From positions 19,132,716-19,196,715 of the forward strand of contig OX336392.1 in NCBI GenBank assembly GCA_946902985.2: a stretch of DNA of 64,000 nt, in the 5' to 3' direction. The notes below the pieces were generated by a model that made no database searches, was not told the DNA's origin, and worked only from the letters and a program-made list of their open reading frames with translations. Below, one piece after another: positions 56,077-64,000 of the stretch (its first letter is position 1; each line of letters starts with the position of its first letter). Both the position numbers and the translations under genes were made by a program. Origin of the DNA: Meconema thalassinum. Taxonomy: Eukaryota; Arthropoda; Insecta; Orthoptera; Tettigoniidae.

Positions 56077-59000
56077 TGAACCCATGTGCCATAGGGTCCA
56101 AGGAGGTCGAATCCATGTATTTGGGGAAGAAATGAAAGAAACGTACAGTTTCTAATGTAACTTAGAGAAAGATCAAGCCAGGATTCTAGCCTAACATTGT
56201 GCAAGCAGCGCGAGCCAGGTGTTCGAGAGATGAGATCACCCCTCTTGACATTCAGAAGGAGCTGGTCATGAGTATTAATAACCGAGTGGAAAATTCCGAC
56301 TGTTAGACAAGGAAGCCTGACTCGGAAATCGAGCTGAGCTTGCTTGAAAACGACAACACCGCTTATGCGCCAGAAGAAGAATAATTAAATTTAACCCGTT
56401 TACGAGTATAAAAATAAGTAAACAATTACCGTACGGTGAATCATTTCGAATTAGAGATTTTTGTGTAAAGAAAAACCCTTTAATAATTGCACAGGAGAAA
56501 ACTGCAAACGCAAGTAGACGTCATAGGGGATTTACCAAGGCCTGTGGAGAGGGGAGAATGCAAATGAACAGCAACACCCACACAGTTGAGGACGAGAAAT
56601 TAATTAATATCTCCGAATTGCACGATCGATTCTTATGCGCAATGAGATTATTTGACATTGAGAAGACGAGCTTTTTGAAGGTATAATTTTTATAATGGTG
56701 CAACCATTATTTTAAAAGTTGGGCACGGAAAGGGCTAGAGTCTTATTTTTTTTTGTAGCGAAAGAGTATAAAGCTCCTGGCATCACCAAGCCAAACATGC
56801 AGTTATTCTGACAGCCCGTGAGGGGGTGTTACTACGCATCAGTACAAGCAGTTCCAAACAGCCCGAGGGGGGCGTTACTACGCATCACACCGAAGACAGT
56901 TTACCAGTACTCCTTGAGGGGAGAAACGCTGTATTACACCGCAGAATTAATATCTGATAGCCATAGGCGTCGCAGTATTAACAACTTGCGTGCCTCCATA
57001 AGGAGTTGTAAAGAAGAAATATTAAAGTATCGCCGTGTTGAAAAATTAGGAAAATCCTAGTTACAGGATTTAGGTCCGACAGTACACAAGTTTACAGTGA
57101 AAAGTTCGTAAAATATAGTCAGAGCAGGCTGCGAACGTTGGACTTAAAGGCGATAGGTCTTTAAATAAACGACCGAAAAAATCATAACGTACGGAAGTAT
57201 CGTAATAGAAAGATAAACAGTTATCTAATTTAAAGAACCCAAATAGGGAAAAACAGAGTAAGGTTCGCAACGTATTTCAGAAAAGTAGGAGTGCGAGAAC
57301 CGAATAAATAAAGAAGAACGGAGACTATAGACATTATCTCCAGAAAGCCGACGAACTATTCGAAAGCCCTAGACCCGAGAAGTACTAGCTGCTATAAAAT
57401 AAATCCATCGATCATCGATAAGTTATCGAGGGGACCTCGATACGAACAGACTTTCACTAGGATCGATAAACTAGATCTAAAAAAGGAAGCCGTTCAAGCT
57501 AGAGAGATAGCCGGTCATCCAGAATAGGATTCGAAGAATTAGGATTCCAGGGAAAAGTAGATGATTCGAGACTTTCGTATTCTGCAGGATAGGAAGCCGA
57601 CATTGAATAAATTTCACCCTTGGAAACGGGAGATTAAGAGGTCACGTGTGATAGGCTAGGAAAATACGGCCTAGTGATCAAAAGTTGTGAAGTGTAAATC
57701 TATCAAGATTGTGTGTTAAAATAATATTTTTTAGTGTTTATTGTGTGTTCTAAATGGATACACCAGTGTATTAAAAATGTTGTCAATGTTAAGTGTATTG
57801 AATATGTGTCAAGAAGTGTTTGTACATGAGATGAATTTCTACAATACGGAGTAAGTTTCAAAGTGGGCCAAAATGAAACACCGCACAAGGATAAAGGTCA
57901 TGAGACGACCTTAAAAACATGTGAGTAATGAATTTCATTATATTTTGGTGTCAGGAAATGATTGTGTACAAATCCACCGGAGTTTTTGAGTAAAAGGGAT
58001 GTGTTTAAATAAATAAATACTGAATAAACGAGAACGCGGTCTGAACAATAATAGAAAGTTGAGAAACTATAAATAATTATGTAAAAGAATAAATCCAGTA
58101 GATGAAATATATGAATAAAATGTCAGTGTATTTGACGAATGTCATAAGAGCAAGCGAAATATTCATAATTATCATGAAAGATATTTAAATAAAAGTAAAT
58201 TTGAGTTATATGAAAGAAATAGCTTTTGAGCTTTTTGTAAAGAATGAAGATATGAAATAATAATAATAATAACCAAGTAAGGAAATATTAAATAAAGATC
58301 AAATTAATTGATGTGAACATAAGAGCGTTAGAGCCTTAATAAAAAGTATAGACATGATGTTCAAATGCATGTTCCTAAAAAGAGAGAAAGTTATTGTCAA
58401 AGGAAAAGAATAATATAAAAATTGAGATGTGTATCAATTGTTAATATGATATTATCAGTTCTTTGGATGACGCTATGCTTAAAAATAAAGTATAGCGCAA
58501 AAAGGGCGCAAGTAAAATAAAATGTCACGCTAGGAACGCGTAAAAGTTAATGTACTTGGTAAATTACTTATGAGAGGTAGTTGATTGTAATGAATTGAGA
58601 ATTGGTATAAGTCCTCTATTTGTGACGTAGTATCACGAGGCCATTGTGTATGTTGTATTGAAAGGGAGCAAATGTATGGTATTGAGCGTAGGTCTTATAA
58701 GCTATAGGCTGACCCTAAATCGCATTTTGTATAGTCCTCTATATGGGAATGGTTCCCGAGGCATGTGAAGAGATTCGAACTCAGAATCTTCTTATTGTGA
58801 AAGCCCCTTTATTATTCGTCGTAGAATGTGTATATCTCTTCCCCAATCAATGAGGACCTTTCATAATTAATAAATGCCAAGATTACGAATGTGGTTTATG
58901 AGCCCAATAATATTGTTGAATTTAAACGAGGAGTAGAATGCCAGGTCTCCCCAAAGAATTGAGAATGAACGAAAAGCTGTTTGTAAAGCATTAAAGAGAG

Positions 59001-60150
59001 CTCTAGCTTAGGCTAGACGGGAGGGTTCCCGCATAGTCATAAATAACGCTCGAGTAGCACGGTCAGACCCTCGGAGCAGGAGGGGTGTCTGAAGGCCGTC
59101 TTGTAAGGAGTAATGAATACACCAGGAGTGTTTAAAGTTGTTAATAACCCGGGCGTTGAACCGAGGTCCTTGTAGATTGATATTTCCGCTTGCCTGTTCA
59201 GATCGTAGTTTTTTTTAATGTGATAATGGTCTTATAAGACATATGAGATAAATAACAATCCCTATTGTAATGTTGTATGAAGTAGGATTCCACGAGTTAA
59301 TTGAAGGCAACTAGGTTCCGGGAGTGACCATAGTTTTTTGACTGTGTCAAGTATCTTCATACTCTGGAGTACACAAGTAATTTCCTGATTACCTTGATGT
59401 ATTTGTAAAACTAGAGAGAGATGATAAAAGCTGAAAACCTGTGAAATGCCCAAATATTGAGTTAGATAATTAACATGTAATTTTAAATGTAATTATACAT
59501 TTGTTTTGTTGATTAAGAAAATATAAAAAAGTAGTATTGGAGGTGTACAAAGAATGACACCATTATTATGGAAAGCATTGAGCCAAAAGAGCTCGGAGTT
59601 ATATGAAACTTATAGTTGATGCTTTATGGAAGTAAAAATAATTAGGAATTGTTGGTTTATATGGAAACCAGATGTTTTAATACAATATTTGTTTTATTCT
59701 TATGTTATTCCTTGTTCATTTGGAACAAGTAGATGATTATTGGTTAGTAATTTAATTGTTTAATTGTTTGTAGCGCCATAATTTTTATTAATTAAATGTG
59801 TTAAAATAGGAGTTGATTTTGTTGTTATTTTTGCAAGTGTATCCTCTAATTAATCCAAAATATGTGAGTGACAAAGTGGGTGAACTTACCGCTACCCCGA
59901 AAAATCCCGAATTGAGCTACGCTGGTATACTGTGATTGGCATATTTCTTGCTAAAAGGGCACATGGGGGCATATAAGTAATGTGCTGGATTAATAACTAG
60001 AGGAACACTTAAGTCGGTCATATCATGTAAATTAAAGAAATGATAGGAATAGCTACAACGTAAAATATTAACTGACCGCATGGGTCCCTGGAAACTCATA
60101 CCGAGCAGCCCTGAATTATATCATTAACAACCCCCCTAGCAAATCTTACA
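56077..60150 (+). repeat. Gypsy LTR shared by element B and copy C
   Basis: This 4074-bp LTR is near-identical to 45326-49397. Differences seen include a longer T run near 56750 and scattered substitutions. It follows B's purine tract, so it is B's 3' LTR. Copy C's primer-binding site starts at 60151, so it is also C's 5' LTR. TATAAAG recurs at 56767-56773. Confidence 0.92.
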
Positions 60151-60913
60151 TGGCGCCCAGTACGCAGGGCTGAGTTTTCCTAGGGAAAACCCGAGTTTTC
60201 TCGAAAATCAAAATTTTCATTCTTAAAAAAAAATGGTTTATCGAAATTTTGAATTTTAAATACTTCCATAAAGGTTTATGAAAGTGAATAAGAGCATCAA
60301 AAGGGTACGTTGTAGTAAATACCCGTACCAATGTAAATTTTTAAAGAAATTGGGACACAATGATTCAGAGTATCATCTCTCAAGCATGTACTAGTGTGGT
60401 GGCATGAGTGGCCCACTGTATTCTCATAAGATGGCATTGAGTGAATAAGTGCAACGGCTCTTGGAGGCCATAAACAATAAGTTGGATAGCCAACAGACTG
60501 AAAATAAAGAAGAGTTCAAATCCTTAAATGAGAGTTTGAATAAGTTGGATAGCCAACAGACGGAAAATAATCAAAAATTAGGATCCATGAATGAAAGTTT
60601 AGAGTCACTAAAAATTAAAAGTGATAATATGGGAACTAAATTAGAAGCTATCGAAGTTAACTGTGTAGAAATGAACAATGAAGTGAAGGCTGAGATAGAT
60701 AAAATAAATGACAAGTTCCAAGGTTTTGACACTAAGTTTGGGGACAAGTTAACTAAGTTAAAAGGGGAAATCGCAAGTCAGATTAAAAAGGAAAATGAAG
60801 AATTTCATTCAGGATTGCAAGCCCAATTAGATACTATGAACACAAATATGGTAGATTCCCAAATTAAATGTCAAGAAAATTTTAAAAATTTAGAAACTAA
60901 ATTAATTGACATA

Positions 60914-60949
60914 CACACATCAAAAAAAGTTTTGCATCACCTCGGTTCC
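60914..60949 (+). repeat. Tc1-like TIR, left
   Basis: 36 bp, exact reverse complement of 62343-62378. Beyond position 36 the match becomes imperfect for about ten more bases. Confidence 0.95.
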
Positions 60950-61108
60950 AAGAGTTCCGGAACCGTTAAATACAAAGGGAATAGAGATCAACACAAACAA
61001 CATTTCAGCTCGTTTTATTGCTCATGAGACCCACACATTGCATGTTGTACCATCATACAGCTAGACTTTCAGCATTTGTGATCCAGATTGCAGTACACAC
61101 CACTACCT

Positions 61109-62134
61109 CTAATACCCAGTAGCACGTCCTCTTGCATTGATGCATGCCTGTATTCGCCGTGGCATACTATCCACAAGTTCATCAAGACACTGTTGGTCCA
61201 AATTGTCCCACTCCTTAACGACAATTCGGCGTAAATCTCTCAGAGTGGTTGGTGGGTCAAGACGTCCATAAACAGCCCTTTTCAACATATCCCAGGCATG
61301 TTCGATAGGGTTCATGTCTGGCGAACATGCTGGCCACTGTAGTCGAGCGATGTCGTTATCTTGAAGGAACGCATTCACAAGATGTGCACGATGAGGTCGA
61401 GAATTGTCGTCCATGAAGACAAATGCCTCTCCAATATTCTGCCGATATGGTTGCACTATGGGTCGGAGGATGTCATTCAGGTATCGTAAAGCCGTTTCGG
61501 AGCCTTCCATGACCACCAGTGGCGTACGTCGGCCCCACATAATGCCACCCCAAAACATCAGGGAACCACCACCTTGCTGCACTCGCTGGACAGTGTGTCT
61601 AAGACGTTCAGCCTGACCAGGGTGCCTCCAAACACGTCTCCGACGATTGTCTGGTTGAAGGCATATGCGACACTCATCGGTGAAGAGAACGTGATGCCAA
61701 TTCCGTGCGGTCCATTCAGCATGTTGTTGGGCCCATCTGTACCGCGTTGCATGGTGTCGGGGTTGCAAAGCTGGACCTCGCCATGGACGTCGGGAGTGAA
61801 GTTGCGCATCATGCAGCCTATTGCGCACAGTTTGAGTTGAAACACGACGTCCTGTGGCTGAACGAAACGCATTATTCAACATGGTGGCATTGCTGTCAGG
61901 GTTCCTCCGAGCGGCAATCCGTAAGTAGCGGTCATCCACTACAGTAGTAGCCCTTGGGCGGCCTGAGCGAGGCCTGTCATCGACAGTTCCTGTATCTCTG
62001 TACCTCCTCCATGTCCGAACAACATCGCTTTGGTTCACTCTGAGACGCCTGGAAACTTCCCTTGTTGAGAGCCCTTCTTGACACAAAGTAACAATGCGGA
62101 CGCGATCGAACTGCGGTATTGACCTTCTAGGCAT
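61109..62134 (-). CDS. Tc1/mariner-superfamily transposase, DD34E, 341 aa
   Basis: This full-length transposase has its start at ATG 62132-62134 (MPRRSIPQFDRVRIV). Residues about 1-115 form the paired-like bipartite helix-turn-helix DNA-binding region, including the GRPRATT hook between the two halves. The catalytic domain has Asp in FTDE (near 153), Asp in MDDN (near 245) and Glu in NPIEHAWD. Thirty-four residues separate the last two, the DD34E signature of Tc1-like elements. A glycine-rich box (GGGSLMFWGGIMWG) lies between the first two acids. Length matches the family norm of about 340 aa, with no stops. It would cut at TA dinucleotides by binding the 36-bp TIRs. No intron is needed. Confidence 0.96.
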   Translation of the reverse strand: MPRRSIPQFDRVRIVTLCQEGLSTREVSRRLRVNQSDVVRTWRRYRDTGTVDDRPRSGRPRATTVVDDRYLRIAARRNPDSNATMLNNAFRSATGRRVSTQTVRNRLHDAQLHSRRPWRGPALQPRHHATRYRWAQQHAEWTARNWHHVLFTDECRICLQPDNRRRRVWRHPGQAERLRHTVQRVQQGGGSLMFWGGIMWGRRTPLVVMEGSETALRYLNDILRPIVQPYRQNIGEAFVFMDDNSRPHRAHLVNAFLQDNDIARLQWPACSPDMNPIEHAWDMLKRAVYGRLDPPTTLRDLRRIVVKEWDNLDQQCLDELVDSMPRRIQACINARGRATGY

Positions 62135-62342
62135 GGTAGAACTACAGACAACATGAGCAGCGTACCTTCGTCCTGGTGGAATGACTGGAACTGATCGGCT
62201 GTCGTACCCCCTCCGTCTAATAGGCCCTGCTCATGCATGGTTGTTTACATCTTTGAGCAGTTTTAGTGACATCTATGAACAGTCAAAGGGACTGTATCTT
62301 GGATACAATATACACAGTCAACGTCTATATGCCGGAGATCTG

Positions 62343-62378
62343 GGAACCGAGGTGATGCAAAACTTTTTTTGATGTGTG
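62343..62378 (-). repeat. Tc1-like TIR, right
   Basis: 36 bp, exact reverse complement of 60914-60949, followed by the TA duplication and the resumed gag sequence GAAACAAAGG. Confidence 0.95.
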
Positions 62379-63948
62379 TAGAAACAAAGGGTGATGCATG
62401 TGAAAAGAAACTTGTAACCCAGATCCAAGGTGTGCAGACAGAATTGAAAGCTCAGATAGAATCTAACAAGAATATTTGTGAACGTTCCCGGGATGAGATA
62501 AAAGAAAGTTTTAAGAAATTAGGAGAAGAATTTAAAGGGGTAAAGGACAAAGTAGGAGAACTCGAGGGAAAGGTCGATGGAGTTCAGAATGAAGTAACTG
62601 AGATGAAAAATCAAAATCAAAAGGATGTACAGGGTATGAAAGGGCAGATTGATCATTTTACTAGGCAGGTAGATGAGACCTTAAAGAAGCATGAGGAAGG
62701 AATAGATAAAAGATTCGGTAAATACGAGGAGCATATCCAGGAAGAAAGAAAGCAACGAAATGAAGAAAATCAAGAGAAGACCCTGAAGATAGAGGAAATA
62801 AGCAAGGGTATTAATGAGGTCCAGGAAACTATCGAAAAATTAGAAGAGCGAGTAGGAAAAACAAATAATGAAGTAAAATTGATCAAAGATAAAGTGACGG
62901 AAGTGTCTAAGAGCCAAGAGAAAACTGAGGGAAAGTTGAAAGGAATTGAATTAGATATGGTCAAAGGACGAAAAGAAGTGGAGAAGCAAATAAAGGAGAT
63001 ACGAGAGGGCCTGGATACCATCGGTGATGTAAAGCAAGAAATTATAAATCAACAGGCCATGGTCATTAAGAAAGAGGTAGAAGACCAACTAAATGAGTTC
63101 AGGGATAGTTACAGGGACGAGAAATTCCAACTCAAAAAGGCAGAGGAAGATAGTAAAAGGAATCAAGAAAGAATTCAGAATGAATTAAGATCCCGATTGG
63201 AGAGGACTGAACATAAGAATAGTCACATGGAAATCCAACTCATGGCTAATGAAGAAAGTGCCCGAAGGGAAAGGAAGTTAGAATTTGAGAATCAGGAGGA
63301 GTTTCCAAAGACAGGATGGGTAGATTCCCGTGAACAAGGCACAGATACGGAGAGGGACTTAGGAGGGGAGAGCCCTTATAAGAACCCAGGATATCCAATG
63401 GCGATGTCCACCCCGTACATGAATCAGACAAATGGCCAGATAATAAACATTATTAAATCGAATGAGGACAGACCAGTAAAGTTTACGGGTAATAATATGT
63501 CAATTACTCCAAAATACTGGCTAAAGGAAGTTGCAGAGTATTTAAACGAAATGAAAGTTCCTCAGGATCGGAGACTGAGAGCTATTGAAAAGCTGTTGGC
63601 AGGTGATTGTCTCACCTGGTTCAGAAGCTTCAGGTACACCTTTGATACGGTGGAAGGCTTTAGGGAAGCATTTTTAAAACGATATTGGGCAGCAGACGTC
63701 CAAGAGAATTTAAGGCTAGATCTGTACTCTAGGAAGTACAGCACAAATGCACCAACTAAATACTCGGAATTTTTCACCGCTCAGCTGTGTAAATTCCGCG
63801 CACTTGACATTGCTCCGGCAGAGAACGACCTGTGTGCCGCCATTGCAAGACAACTTCCGTATGAGATTCAGAGGCTGTTAATCTCATCCAAAGCCAGAAG
63901 TGCTGTGGAAGTGGAGAGTGTATTACGTCAATTAGATATGACGACTTC

Positions 63949-64000
63949 ACAACCAATACTGCAACTAAATAATTGTACATATTGTAAATATTTTCACCTG
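63949..64000. other. Unrelated sequence at the truncated end of copy C
   Basis: From 63949 the sequence no longer matches element B gag. The 52 bases to the window edge are AT-rich and match nothing else in the window. They may be a deletion junction or the start of another insertion. Confidence 0.5.

Larger units (their letters stand above)
45326..60150 (+). mobile_element. Ty3/Gypsy element B with giant LTRs, apparently intact
   Basis: This 14.8-kb element has 4.07-kb LTRs (45326-49397 and 56077-60150) that show only about a dozen differences by eye, so insertion is recent. The internal region (6.68 kb) has a primer-binding site, a 256-bp leader, an 894-codon gag, an 1173-codon pol overlapping it by 119 nt, and a purine tract. 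No env is present. All pol catalytic motifs are intact, making B a candidate for a currently mobile copy. It is the better-preserved relative of element A. There is no right-hand target duplication because another internal region (copy C) continues directly after the second LTR. Confidence 0.92.
60914..62378 (-). mobile_element. Tc1-like DNA transposon, complete
   Basis: The element is 1465 bp with perfectly matching 36-bp terminal inverted repeats (60914-60949 and 62343-62378, starting CACACATCAAAAAAAG) and TA target duplications at 60912-60913 and 62379-62380. Element B shows the empty site with a single TA at 50162-50163. It carries one intact transposase ORF on the minus strand. Perfect TIRs, an intact ORF and an exactly reconstructable empty site indicate a very recent insertion. 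Confidence 0.97.
60151..63948 (+). mobile_element. Gypsy copy C: second internal region, truncated
   Basis: This repeats the leader and gag of element B (49398 to about 51738) at about 99.7% identity by eye. It starts at the primer-binding site right after the shared LTR. It holds a Tc1-like transposon at 60914-62378. Identity to B stops abruptly after ACGACTTC at 63948, within the gag capsid region. Copy C has no pol or 3' LTR in the window. Confidence 0.88.
60404..63948 (+). pseudogene. Copy C gag, broken
   Basis: The gag starts at ATG 60404, as in B. It has three breaks. TAA at 60446-60448 replaces a Glu codon fifteen codons in (GAATAA versus GAAGAA). The Tc1-like transposon splits it at 60914. 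The 3' end is lost at 63948. Otherwise it is almost identical to residues 1 to about 695 of the B Gag, including the coiled coil and capsid-like region. Seven or so substitutions were seen. Confidence 0.88.

Noticed and set aside
61404..62372. Plus-strand and alternative-frame ORFs within the Tc1-like element
   Set aside because: They are shadows of the 341-aa minus-strand transposase, which carries all expected motifs.

Overview
The window looks like repeat-dominated nuclear DNA of an arthropod, most likely an insect with a large genome. The basis is a BEL/Pao LTR retrotransposon, two Ty3/Gypsy elements, an RTE-type LINE with a GAT-repeat tail, a tRNA-derived SINE, and a Tc1-like DNA transposon. 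There are no bacterial-style operons. A polyneopteran (cockroach, termite or stick-insect type) is only a guess from the style of the RTE and BEL proteins. I recognise no conserved host gene.

The backbone is one minisatellite locus of about 20 kb with a 24-bp unit. It is split into segments at 1-5554, 11379-17640, 19977-27967 and 45010-45265. Four of its six frames are open, so it yields dozens of long but probably spurious ORFs. It has higher-order structure: a 45-bp non-repeat junction recurs, kb-scale blocks are duplicated, and the same array terminus occurs at about 17640 and about 45265. A 2.3-kb AT-rich island (17714-19976) with two charged minus-strand ORFs lies between two array copies.

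Mobile elements have landed in this array. A BEL/Pao element (5560-11373, 184-bp LTRs, 5-bp target duplication) carries one gag-pol frame broken only by three stop codons. Gypsy element A (27968-45009) has LTRs of about 4.1 kb, a decayed gag split by a SINE, and an intact pol. An internally deleted RTE LINE sits in its 3' LTR. Gypsy element B (45326-60150) has 4.07-kb LTRs that are nearly identical, an 894-aa gag and an 1173-aa pol, both open. Immediately downstream of B's second LTR, and sharing it, a second internal region (copy C, 60151-63948) begins. This gives an LTR-internal-LTR-internal arrangement. Copy C contains a complete Tc1-like transposon (60914-62378) with perfect 36-bp inverted ends and an intact 341-aa transposase; copy B preserves the empty target site.

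The most distinctive biology is the A/B Gypsy lineage. It combines very large LTRs with promoters deep inside them, a gag with a coiled-coil N-terminal half of several hundred residues, an Arg/Asn-rich nucleocapsid segment without a CCHC zinc knuckle, and no env. The insertion order can be read: array first; then BEL and Gypsy A (LTR divergence about 3-4% each by eye); SINE and LINE into A; then B/C (about 0.3%); and Tc1 into C last.
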